From an uncultured Eubacteriales bacterium (GTDB taxonomy: Bacteria > Bacillota > Clostridia > Oscillospirales > CAG-382), in NCBI GenBank assembly GCA_900551295.1, contig URVJ01000010.1:11500-75499 (forward strand): a DNA stretch of 64,000 nucleotides, given 5' to 3'. Position 1 is the stretch's first letter, and each line of letters starts with the position of its first letter. Made by a program: the position numbers and the translations under genes. Of this stretch, positions 42,824-50,406 are shown piece by piece. The notes under the pieces are model-generated. The model saw only the letters and a list, made by a program, of their open reading frames with translations. It did not search any database and had not been told where the DNA came from.

Positions 42824-44638
42824 ATGAATTACATAAATTACAAAAACGCCGACATTACAGGCGGATATTGGAGCAAAAAACAAAAGCTGAACCGCGACGT
42901 TACAATAAACGCGGTATATGACAGATTTCTGCACACCGGAAGAATAGACGCATTCAAATGCAACTGGCGCGAGGGCACCGAAAACAAGCCGCATTACTTC
43001 TGGGACAGCGACGTTGCAAAATGGATTGAGGGCGCCGCTTACATTCTCGCCAAAACGCCCGACAAAGAGCTTGAAAGCAAGGTCGAGAGCATTATAGACG
43101 ACATTGAGAAAAACATGGGTGCAGACGGATATTTCAACATATATTTTACCGCGATAGAACCGTCAAAGCGCTTTTCCAACCGCGACTGCCACGAGCTTTA
43201 CTGCGCGGGACACCTTATCGAGGCTGCCGTCGCGTACTTTGACGCCACGGGAAAAGACAGATTTTTAAAGCTCATGTGCAGATACGCAGACTATATATAC
43301 GACGTGTTCTGCGTAAAACATTCCGCAGCCTTTGAAACTCCGGGACATGAGGAAATAGAGCTTGCTCTGTACAGGCTTTACAAGTGTACGGGCAACAAAA
43401 AACATCTTGAGCTTATGACGCACTTTCTGCTTGTGCGCGGAAACAATCCAAAGGACACCTACACGCCCTTTTACAACTATTCGGGCTATGCTCAGGACTA
43501 TGCGCCGGTATTTGAACAGACGCACGCAATAGGTCACGCCGTGCGCGCAATGTATCTTTACAGCGCAATGGCGGATCTTGCAAAGGAAACCGAAAATCCC
43601 GTATACGTAAAAGCCTGCCGCACGCTTTTTGACGAAATATATTCTTCAAAGATGTACATAACAGGCGCACTCGGCTCGACGCGGCACGGCGAAGCCTTTA
43701 CAAAGCCGTATGATCTGCCGAATTCCGAGGCATATGCCGAAACCTGCGCGTCAATAGGGCTTATGTTCTTTGCAAAGAGAATGTCGGAGCTTGAAAACGA
43801 CGCAGTTTTCGCGGACGTACTCGAAAGAGCAATGTACAACGGCATGATTTCCGGACTTTCGCTTGACGGAAAGAGCTTTTTCTACGAAAATCCGCTTGAG
43901 ATAGATCTTGAAAAGCGTGACAGCCTTTATTACCGCGACGCAAACGCGCCTATATACGGCATAACTCAGCGCGCTGAGGTTTTCGGCTGTTCCTGCTGTC
44001 CTCCAAATCTCAACCGTCTGCTTTCTTCGCTTTCGGGTTACATATACGCGCTGGATAAAGACACGGTTTTTATAAATCAGTATATGCAAAGCACGGCGCA
44101 CCAAGACGGCGTTACGGTAAGCACCGTTACGGACTATCCGCTAAACGGCGGCATAAAGATAAACATCGGCGGTGCAAAGAAAGCGGCGCTCAGAATTCCG
44201 TCGTGGTGCAAAAGCTTTAAGCTGAACAGGCAGTATACGCTCAAGGACGGATATGCTTACACCGATACCGACGGAGAAATTCTGCTTGAGCTTGACATGA
44301 CGCCCTCTCTTGTCTATGCGAATCCCAAATGCCGCGACCTCTGTTCAAGAGCTGCGGTGCAGAGAGGCCCCATAGTATACTGCGCCGAAGGCGTTGACAA
44401 CGGCAAAACCAATCTTAACAACCTTTTTCTTGACGCAGACGCCGCATTTTCCGAAGAATACAGCGAAAAGCTCGGCTGCACCGTGTTAAAAACGACAGGC
44501 TCACGCGCCGACGGAAGTGCAAATCTTTACTCGTTGGTAAAGCACGAATACAGACAAACGCCTATAACGCTCATTCCGTTCTGCACTTTTGCGAACCGCG
44601 GCGAGAGCGATATGCTGGTCTGGCTGCACACAAAATAA
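42824..44638 (+). CDS. GH127 beta-L-arabinofuranosidase-type enzyme
   Basis: Glycosidase of 604 residues from ATG 42824 (AAAGGAG upstream), formerly DUF1680. The (alpha/alpha)6 barrel includes H-Y-F-W-D-S-D-V-A-K-W and D-C-H-E-L-Y-C-A-G-H. The zinc and Cys nucleophile region C-S-C-C-P-P-N lies near residue 390, matching the CxCC motif of GH127 in which Cys attacks the arabinofuranoside. No signal peptide, so intracellular. Family members remove beta-L-arabinofuranose from plant hydroxyproline-rich glycoproteins and related glycans. Confidence 0.92.
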   Translation: MNYINYKNADITGGYWSKKQKLNRDVTINAVYDRFLHTGRIDAFKCNWREGTENKPHYFWDSDVAKWIEGAAYILAKTPDKELESKVESIIDDIEKNMGADGYFNIYFTAIEPSKRFSNRDCHELYCAGHLIEAAVAYFDATGKDRFLKLMCRYADYIYDVFCVKHSAAFETPGHEEIELALYRLYKCTGNKKHLELMTHFLLVRGNNPKDTYTPFYNYSGYAQDYAPVFEQTHAIGHAVRAMYLYSAMADLAKETENPVYVKACRTLFDEIYSSKMYITGALGSTRHGEAFTKPYDLPNSEAYAETCASIGLMFFAKRMSELENDAVFADVLERAMYNGMISGLSLDGKSFFYENPLEIDLEKRDSLYYRDANAPIYGITQRAEVFGCSCCPPNLNRLLSSLSGYIYALDKDTVFINQYMQSTAHQDGVTVSTVTDYPLNGGIKINIGGAKKAALRIPSWCKSFKLNRQYTLKDGYAYTDTDGEILLELDMTPSLVYANPKCRDLCSRAAVQRGPIVYCAEGVDNGKTNLNNLFLDADAAFSEEYSEKLGCTVLKTTGSRADGSANLYSLVKHEYRQTPITLIPFCTFANRGESDMLVWLHTK

Positions 44639-44680
44639 AAATGCCGCACTGTTTGTGCAAAGCGAGAATATAAAAAGATT

Positions 44681-44713
44681 GCCGCCCCGGTTTTTACACC
44701 GGGACGGCTTTTG
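44681..44713. terminator. Terminator, cassette copy 2 and GH127
   Basis: GCCGCCCCGG pairs with CCGGGACGGC, followed by TTTTG on + and AATCTTTTTA on the minus strand. Almost the same hairpin recurs at 47303 and 47726, behind the related cassettes. Confidence 0.85.
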
Positions 44714-44790
44714 AAATTGGAGAGGTAGAAAACTGCTGTTTTAAATATTTCCGAAATCAGTTGTTGTTAAACAAGTTCGTTACATCTATT
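44714..44790 (-). repeat. Duplicated cassette 3' end (matches 47333-47405)
   Basis: GAAATTGGAGAGGTAGAAAA, then TCAGTTGTTGTTAAACAAG and TTCGTTACA, recur nearly unchanged at 47333-47405 beside the deleted cassette copy. Together with the terminator hairpin the two share about 100 bases. Confidence 0.8.
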
Positions 44791-44876
44791 AACGTATCCT
44801 CGCCGCTGGCAAGAAGTATGTCTGCGAACTGTACGGAAATTTCTTGAAGTTCGGGGCGCGTATATGTCTTTTTCAT
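44757..44876 (-). CDS. Short anionic peptide gene, MKKxYxxPEL family (copy 2)
   Basis: Encodes 39 residues: M-K-K-T-Y-T-R-P-E-L-Q-E at the start, D-I-L-L-A-S-G-E from residue 19, ending N-L-F-N-N-N. GACGGAGG precedes ATG. It begins 20 bases after the stop of the 751-residue secreted protein, on the same strand. It aligns without gaps to copies 1 and 3 over the first 21 residues. No known domain. Confidence 0.82.
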   Translation of the reverse strand: MKKTYTRPELQEISVQFADILLASGEDTLIDVTNLFNNN

Positions 44877-44896
44877 CTGAATTTTACCTCCGTCCC

Positions 44897-47152
44897 TTAC
44901 TCTGCTTTATTTTCTGCAAAAGTGTCGATAATTGCTTTTTGTGCGTCGGTAAGTGCGTTGTAACCGCCGCCGTTCTTTATTTCAAGCGCAAGTTCCCGTA
45001 GGTTGCCCGAAATCGGATCACCGTAGTAATAGGTGCCTTTCGACTTTGCGTAAGGACGTGCAACAAGTGTCAGATCATACTTTCCCTTAGGAATTCCCGT
45101 CAGGACGCCTGTAAAGAGATTTGCGGTGCTGCCGTTTACTTCATAATTGTTGTTGAATATATAATTTTTATCTCTTCCACTGACGTATGCGGCTTCGCTT
45201 ACGTATTTCACCGTATTTTCGTCAAGGTCAAAGGTAAGATCTTCATGTGTCTTGCGGTTATCGGTAAGTGTTTTTTCAAGTGCGACAATGTAGCCGTATT
45301 CGTCAAGGCTCTCAAGGTTTTCATGAAGTACATATGCCTTGAATCTGAGACCGGAATTTGTGTTTGTAAGTCTTAATTCCTTTTCGTTCAGGGTAACGGG
45401 TGAAAGATCCGGCTTTGCGTAAACCGTAACCGCTTGATATGTTGCACTGCCGTCTTTATTTACAAGCGCCGGCATTGTTACGGATTTTACACCGTCCGCA
45501 AGTGTAACGGCAACATCATTTCCGTTTACCGTGAGCGCCGCTACATCTCCGTCAAAATACTTCGTGTAATACGCTTTAAGCGCTACGGTCTGATCTTCGT
45601 CAATGCCTTCGGAATATGTAACCGTCACGGTATTTCCGGCAGAAGTTACCGCAGGCGCTGCCGCAGCTTTAACCGGCTTGTAGTAAAGTCCGACATATGC
45701 AACATTAAGCACCGACGGCTTTGTGCCGAAATAAATATCGGGTGCCTGAGATCTCTTTGCCGCAGAGGATACCTCGCTTTCGCTGTTAAGCACATATTCA
45801 AACTTGACCTCGCTCCACGTATGGTTGGCAAGAGCCTGTCCGTAGCTTGTTCCGCCGCCGCTGTAACTTCTCAGGGTAAGCCAGAACGATTTGAAGTTTT
45901 CTATGTCCGAATCGGCTTTCATCTTGGTTATATAAGTATATGTATAATCGAGATTATACGGGATATTTAAATCTCTTGTATATGTAAGACCTATATTCAT
46001 ATCCGCATTTGTATAGTCAAGCTTTACGTATTTGCCGACCTCTGAGTCTGTTTCAAACGTATGACCGACGTCTGCAAGAGCCTTTTCGTATGCGGTTACA
46101 TTGTACGTCGTTTCAGATTCGGCAGTCCAGTAATAGTTTTTAAGACCGTAATAAAGAGTATTTATGTCTGCTTCTGTATTTATTATCTTTTCGGGATATG
46201 TCGCATTGCCTGCTGCATTTACAAGTGCGGGAACGGTAACGCTTTGTGTTCCGGGCTTGAAATATATTTTCATCACGGTATTATCGTAACCGAAGTTTAC
46301 CGACGTGACATTTTCCCCGAAATAACGTGCCGGAGCCGCGCAAAGTGCCTTTGCAGCATTTTCCTCAAAGCCGTCTGCCGAGCTGATTGCAAGCACGGGA
46401 TTGCTCATGTCGGAATAATCAACCGCATATTCATATTCCGCAGTATCCGACGGCTGATAGTAAATTTTGACGTTGTCCGTGTACACGGTTGTGTTTTGCA
46501 TATCGATAAAAGCTATCATATATGTACCGATGTCGGTAAGCTCTCCGTTCGGAACATCGAAAGAGAGTTCAAACGTATTCCACTGATTTGTATTGCTCTT
46601 AAAAAGTGACGCGTTTGCAAAATCAAAGCTTGTCTGAGACGCAGTCGCCCTGTCTTTTCTGTAAAAATAAGCCGAAACGGTACCGTTTTCGGGGCAGTCT
46701 CCGTCAAGATAAATGTCGGAAAAAATATAATATTTTCCTGCTCCGTAGGTTATCTCCGAGTCTTTCGGAAGTAAGAAAAAGCGAACGCAGGCATATTTAT
46801 CTGCATTCTCAGCAATAACGCCCTCTATCTTATTTCCGGTTATGCCGCCGATCTCTTTATCGGTAAAGTTTGCGGCAATGCCGTCGCCCTGAGTTCTTAT
46901 TTCAACGCCGGCATTGTTAAAGAACGTCGTATCAACCGCCTTGCCTGCCGTCATTTCCTCAAAACCCGTACTAATAACCTTAACGCCGTAATCCGGTGCA
47001 TCATAGTCTATACCGTCGTCTTCGTAAAGCACAATTCCGGTCTGTCCGTAAAATTCGTCTGCAGTTTCAGTATTCTCCGGCGCAGGCATTGCACAAACCG
47101 ACGCCGACATGACCGCAGCCAGCACAATAACACAGCCGAGTAATTTTTTCAT
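44897..47152 (-). CDS. Large secreted protein of the peptide cassette (copy 2)
   Basis: Exported protein of 751 residues with a signal peptide cleaved near A-M-P-A. It has carbohydrate-binding-like jelly-roll segments (about 45-240 and 350-490), Ig-like modules with a repeated V-x-x-L-x-V-N-G...S-V-T-M-P-A-L-V-N-K-D-G-S-A-T-Y pattern (two copies), and a C-terminal domain opening S-G-L-R-F-K-A-Y...E-Y-G-Y-I-V-A. The same C-terminal domain ends the paralogue at 47938 and the fragment at 31408. No catalytic motif and no SLH or sortase anchor seen; probably a glycan-binding surface or secreted protein. Confidence 0.82.
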   Translation of the reverse strand: MKKLLGCVIVLAAVMSASVCAMPAPENTETADEFYGQTGIVLYEDDGIDYDAPDYGVKVISTGFEEMTAGKAVDTTFFNNAGVEIRTQGDGIAANFTDKEIGGITGNKIEGVIAENADKYACVRFFLLPKDSEITYGAGKYYIFSDIYLDGDCPENGTVSAYFYRKDRATASQTSFDFANASLFKSNTNQWNTFELSFDVPNGELTDIGTYMIAFIDMQNTTVYTDNVKIYYQPSDTAEYEYAVDYSDMSNPVLAISSADGFEENAAKALCAAPARYFGENVTSVNFGYDNTVMKIYFKPGTQSVTVPALVNAAGNATYPEKIINTEADINTLYYGLKNYYWTAESETTYNVTAYEKALADVGHTFETDSEVGKYVKLDYTNADMNIGLTYTRDLNIPYNLDYTYTYITKMKADSDIENFKSFWLTLRSYSGGGTSYGQALANHTWSEVKFEYVLNSESEVSSAAKRSQAPDIYFGTKPSVLNVAYVGLYYKPVKAAAAPAVTSAGNTVTVTYSEGIDEDQTVALKAYYTKYFDGDVAALTVNGNDVAVTLADGVKSVTMPALVNKDGSATYQAVTVYAKPDLSPVTLNEKELRLTNTNSGLRFKAYVLHENLESLDEYGYIVALEKTLTDNRKTHEDLTFDLDENTVKYVSEAAYVSGRDKNYIFNNNYEVNGSTANLFTGVLTGIPKGKYDLTLVARPYAKSKGTYYYGDPISGNLRELALEIKNGGGYNALTDAQKAIIDTFAENKAE

Positions 47153-47183
47153 GGTATTCTCCCCTTTTGTATTTTATACCATA

Positions 47184-47211
47184 ATTATAGCATTGCAGAA
47201 AAAAACGTCAA
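47184..47211 (-). promoter_or_regulatory. Sigma-A promoter, cassette copy 2
   Basis: Minus strand TTGACG (47211-47206), 16-base spacer, TATAAT (47189-47184), 32 bases before the ATG. Confidence 0.82.
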
Positions 47212-47302
47212 TGCAAACGCAGTTTCTTTAGAATTTAATCAAAAATGTCGCTTTATCTTAGATTTTTCCAAAGTCGCGCATATCTTTACGGATAAAAAAT
47301 CA

Positions 47303-47332
47303 CCGCCCCGGCTTTTGCACCGGGACGGCTTT
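47303..47332 (-). terminator. Terminator, deleted cassette
   Basis: CCGCCCCGG pairs with CCGGGACGG; near-identical to the hairpins at 44681 and 47726. On the minus strand it is followed by TGATTTTTTATCC. Confidence 0.8.
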
Positions 47333-47366
47333 AGAAATTGGAGAGGTAGAAAAACGCTTTTTTAAA

Positions 47367-47555
47367 TCAGTTGTTGTTAAACAAGTTCGTTACAACTATT
47401 AATGTGACCTTGCCGCCGTCATCATTTAAAATATCATCTGCTGCAGCCGATAATATTTAACTTGCAGTTTCAACCGGTTCGGCAGCCGGGGCGGCGAAAG
47501 CCGACGCTGATAAAACAGCGGCTGACGCAATGATGCAGCTGAGTAATTTTTTCAT
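47367..47555 (-). pseudogene. Collapsed third cassette: signal peptide plus peptide-gene tail
   Basis: From ATG 47555 the DNA encodes a signal peptide (M-K-K-L-L-S-C-I-I-A-S-A-A-V-L-S-A-S-A) closely resembling that of the 751-residue protein, then stops at 47457 after 32 codons. Immediately after, another frame encodes D-D-I-L-N-D-D-G and ends V-V-T-N-L-F-N-N-N, the tail of a short peptide gene like copy 2. The whole body of the large gene and the peptide start are gone, so one deletion of about 2.2 kb collapsed the cassette. A consensus promoter and terminator remain. Confidence 0.85.
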
Positions 47556-47608
47556 ATAAATATACCCCCTATTTTTCGGTTATGCCGTTGCAGCTCGGCT
47601 ATGGCTTG

Positions 47609-47637
47609 ATTATACATTGTGTTTTTAACGATGTCAA
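47609..47637 (-). promoter_or_regulatory. Sigma-A promoter of the collapsed cassette
   Basis: Minus strand TTGACA (47637-47632), 17-base spacer, TATAAT (47614-47609): a full consensus promoter now driving a 32-codon signal-peptide stub. Confidence 0.88.
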
Positions 47638-47725
47638 CAGATTGGGAAATTAATGAAAATATTGAGTACAAACAGCATAAAAACGCAAACTCAAATGGGC
47701 TATCAATCAAAACAAACGAAAAATT

Positions 47726-47757
47726 GCCGCCCCGGTTTTTACACCGGGACGGCTAAA
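47726..47757 (-). terminator. Terminator, cassette copy 3
   Basis: GCCGCCCCGG pairs with CCGGGACGGC, the third copy of this hairpin. On the minus strand TTTTTCGTTTG follows closely. Confidence 0.8.
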
Positions 47758-47812
47758 AGAAGAGTATATATGAAAACTGCTTAGCAGAATTCAGGCTTTA
47801 GAAGGAAAATTA

Positions 47813-47938
47813 TTAATCGAAAAGCGCTCCTGTGTCGATTATCGTATCATTAAATTCCTCGGTTGTGCTTGCAAGCAGAATATCCGAAGATAATATCGAA
47901 AGCTTTTCTAGTTCGGGGCTTACGTAGTTCTTTTTCAT
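47813..47938 (-). CDS. Short anionic peptide gene, MKKxYxxPEL family (copy 3)
   Basis: Encodes 41 residues: M-K-K-N-Y-V-S-P-E-L-E-K at the start, D-I-L-L-A-S from residue 19, ending G-A-L-F-D. Its ATG overlaps the stop of the large gene by one base (TAATG), so translation is coupled; GGGAGGTAAC lies before it. Same position behind a related large protein as copies 1 and 2. Confidence 0.85.
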   Translation of the reverse strand: MKKNYVSPELEKLSILSSDILLASTTEEFNDTIIDTGALFD

Positions 47939-50145
47939 TATCTGTTACCTCCCGAGATAAGCGCTTTTACCTGATCGACAGACGCTTCCCTTGCATTTCC
48001 GTAGTAAACGGTATTGCTTCCGTTATACTTGATATAAGGTCTTGCGATAAGAATATCGCCCGTGTGTTCTTGCGGTATTCCGGTAACGATTCCGGTATAT
48101 ACTATGTCGTCGGTGTTGCTAATGAACTTATCAATGTGATTTCCGTCAACGGTTCCGTATGAAACCGCGTATACGTATGTCTTTCCTGTGCTGTTATCGA
48201 GAGCAAACGTAAGCTCTCTGCCGGCAAGAACAGTCTTTCTTGCAACTATCCAGCCGTATTCAGCCGCCTTGCCTCTCTGAACGGCAGTAACTGATGCCTG
48301 AAAACGTATGCCGGAGTAGATTTCGCTGTAATTTACGTCCTCTGAGGTTTCGGGCTTTGCGGTGCAAACGGTAATTGCAGGATATGTCGCGCTGCGTGCC
48401 GAGTTTACGATCTCGGGCATTTCAATGCTGCGGACGCCGTCGGCAAACGTAAGGTTTACGGTGTTTTCATTTATTGTAAGCGCCGTAACATCTCCGCCGA
48501 ATACCGTCTTGAAACAGGTTGTGAGAGCCTTTGCGGTATCTGCGTCGATTCCGTCCGCATAGGTTACGGCTGCGATGTTATCGCCGCCTATCTCAAAGCT
48601 TACGTTTTCATCTTCGGCGGCAGGCTTGCAATAAAGGAATATATTATCGTAATCAACGTACCATGCGTAATTCGGGGCAAACGCCGCGTTTTCGAGCTGG
48701 AATACTATTCTGTCGGGGACGGAATAGCCCTCATAAGGAGTTTTAAAGGTAGATTTCATGGTGAACCAGTCTGTGCTGCCGTTATCAACAGCGCCGGTTA
48801 TCATTGTCTTTCCCCAGACATATGAAAATTGATGTTTGATTCTGCCGGTAGCAGCTCCCTTTGCGGCTCTCTGATCCGATATAAGGGTATATGTTGCAGC
48901 TTCGGGAAGGCTTAGCTTATCGCCGGAAAGAACGCCATGCATATTTGCATATGTGCCGCCGATACCGAGTCTTGCAAACTGCGCGTGTCCGTCGGATTCG
49001 TTTACAAGGTTTATCTTTGCGTTTGACGACTTCCACACAAGACCGATATCGTCAATGCCGATAAGTCCCTGCACCTGTCCGCTCTGTGTATAGCTGTCAA
49101 AGTTCTCGGAGAAGATCTTTGCGCCGTATTTAAGAGTATTTACGTCCGCGGTATCGAGTTCTACGCTCTTTGCGTTATAGACCGCGCTCTTGTCAGCATT
49201 TACAAGCCCGGGAACGGAAAGCGTGAGCGTCTGAGAACCTGCGTTTTCGTCAAACGTAAGAGTAAGGGTTTTATAATCGTCGGAGAATACCGCGCTCTTT
49301 ATAAAGTTTGCGGCTGCGCCGAAATAGCTCTGCGGTTTCTGTTCGATTGCGAAAGCAGCACTCTTTTCAACGCCTGTCGGCGCCTTTATCGTAACGGCAG
49401 GGAAGTTTATATCAACGGTATAATCGCCTGCGCTTTCGACGGGCTTGTAATAAAGCTTCATGTTGTCGATGTCAAGACCGTTGCTGCTTGCGTCCGAGGC
49501 ACTGCGTTCAACAGAGAACGTAACTCTGTCAAGAGCGGTATAAGATGTGCCGTTTACCTCATAAGGAGTCGAGAACTCAGCTTTCATCGAAGTCCATGTG
49601 CTCTTGGGAACGATTGCGGTATAAGTTTTATTCGTGTTTGAATTATAGCGTGCCTGCATTTTAAGTGCGCCTACGCTTGAAAGAGCCGTCGCGTCGGCAA
49701 CGCGGACGTCCGCAACAAATGTATATTTTGCTTTTTCGGGGAAAGTGTAGCTCGTAGCCGAAAAGTCATTGAAAAGACTCGGATACTGTCCCTGAAATTC
49801 AACTCTGAAATAATTGTTGCCGTCGCCGTCGGTTTTAAGTCTGAGCTTTGAATAACCGCCCTTTACGGTTGCGACGTTATCGCCGAGTACAATGTATTTT
49901 GACGGTTCGTTAAGGTTTGAAGTATAATCGCTGTACGACTCAAAATCTTCGTTTATAACCTTTACACCGTATACGGGAGCGTCAAAGTCGGCTGCGGTCT
50001 CCTCCGCAAAATCTGCCGTCAGCTCCGAAACGGAAATTTGTGTTTCGTCCGCATTTTCCGTTACAACCGCGGCGGGATTTGCATATGCTGCCGATGAAAG
50101 AAGCAGTGCGGCTGCAAGAAAAACTCCGAAAAATCTTTTTTTCAT
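47938..50145 (-). CDS. Large secreted protein of the peptide cassette (copy 3)
   Basis: Exported protein of 735 residues from ATG 50145 (AAAGGAGAG upstream; earlier in-frame codons lie in the promoter region). The signal peptide ends near A-Y-A-N-P-A. Two jelly-roll-like segments (each with Y-T-[FL]-x-A-[DE] after an aromatic strand) alternate with Ig-like modules carrying S-x-x-M-P-E-I-V-N-S-A-R-S-A-T-Y-P. The C-terminal domain reads S-G-I-R-F-Q-A...E-Y-G-W-I-V-A-R. It is a paralogue of the 751-residue protein at 44897, with limited identity but the same module order. Likely a glycan-binding secreted protein. Confidence 0.82.
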   Translation of the reverse strand: MKKRFFGVFLAAALLLSSAAYANPAAVVTENADETQISVSELTADFAEETAADFDAPVYGVKVINEDFESYSDYTSNLNEPSKYIVLGDNVATVKGGYSKLRLKTDGDGNNYFRVEFQGQYPSLFNDFSATSYTFPEKAKYTFVADVRVADATALSSVGALKMQARYNSNTNKTYTAIVPKSTWTSMKAEFSTPYEVNGTSYTALDRVTFSVERSASDASSNGLDIDNMKLYYKPVESAGDYTVDINFPAVTIKAPTGVEKSAAFAIEQKPQSYFGAAANFIKSAVFSDDYKTLTLTFDENAGSQTLTLSVPGLVNADKSAVYNAKSVELDTADVNTLKYGAKIFSENFDSYTQSGQVQGLIGIDDIGLVWKSSNAKINLVNESDGHAQFARLGIGGTYANMHGVLSGDKLSLPEAATYTLISDQRAAKGAATGRIKHQFSYVWGKTMITGAVDNGSTDWFTMKSTFKTPYEGYSVPDRIVFQLENAAFAPNYAWYVDYDNIFLYCKPAAEDENVSFEIGGDNIAAVTYADGIDADTAKALTTCFKTVFGGDVTALTINENTVNLTFADGVRSIEMPEIVNSARSATYPAITVCTAKPETSEDVNYSEIYSGIRFQASVTAVQRGKAAEYGWIVARKTVLAGRELTFALDNSTGKTYVYAVSYGTVDGNHIDKFISNTDDIVYTGIVTGIPQEHTGDILIARPYIKYNGSNTVYYGNAREASVDQVKALISGGNR

Positions 50146-50209
50146 GATATTATCTCTCCTTTGTGTATTATTATTCTCTGTCATTCCGGTCAAACCGGTT
50201 ACATTTTCA

Positions 50210-50237
50210 ATTATATCAATGTATCGTTTCATTTCAA
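50210..50237 (-). promoter_or_regulatory. Sigma-A promoter, cassette copy 3
   Basis: Minus strand TTGAAA (50237-50232), 16-base spacer, TATAAT (50215-50210), about 60 bases before the ATG. Confidence 0.8.
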
Positions 50238-50335
50238 CACGGCATTTTCAAAATGACAAATTATTGATATTCTTACAGAGAATTTTGATATTTTTTCGTA
50301 ATGTAATACAAATTCGGGATTTATGTGCCAAAAAC

Positions 50336-50374
50336 GGGAAAAAAAGAGCGGAGATCAGGTTAAAAATCTCCGCT
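50336..50374 (-). terminator. Terminator after the GH99-like giant gene
   Basis: Minus strand AGCGGAGAT pairs with ATCTCCGCT, followed by CTTTTTTTCCC. Confidence 0.85.
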
Positions 50375-50406
50375 GTTTGCGATCATTCGGTTATTATCCG
50401 GCGTTA

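Noticed and set aside
47938..50145. Catalytic domain in the large cassette proteins
   Set aside because: No conserved acidic or nucleophile motif was found in the jelly-roll and Ig-like modules; only binding modules are supported.
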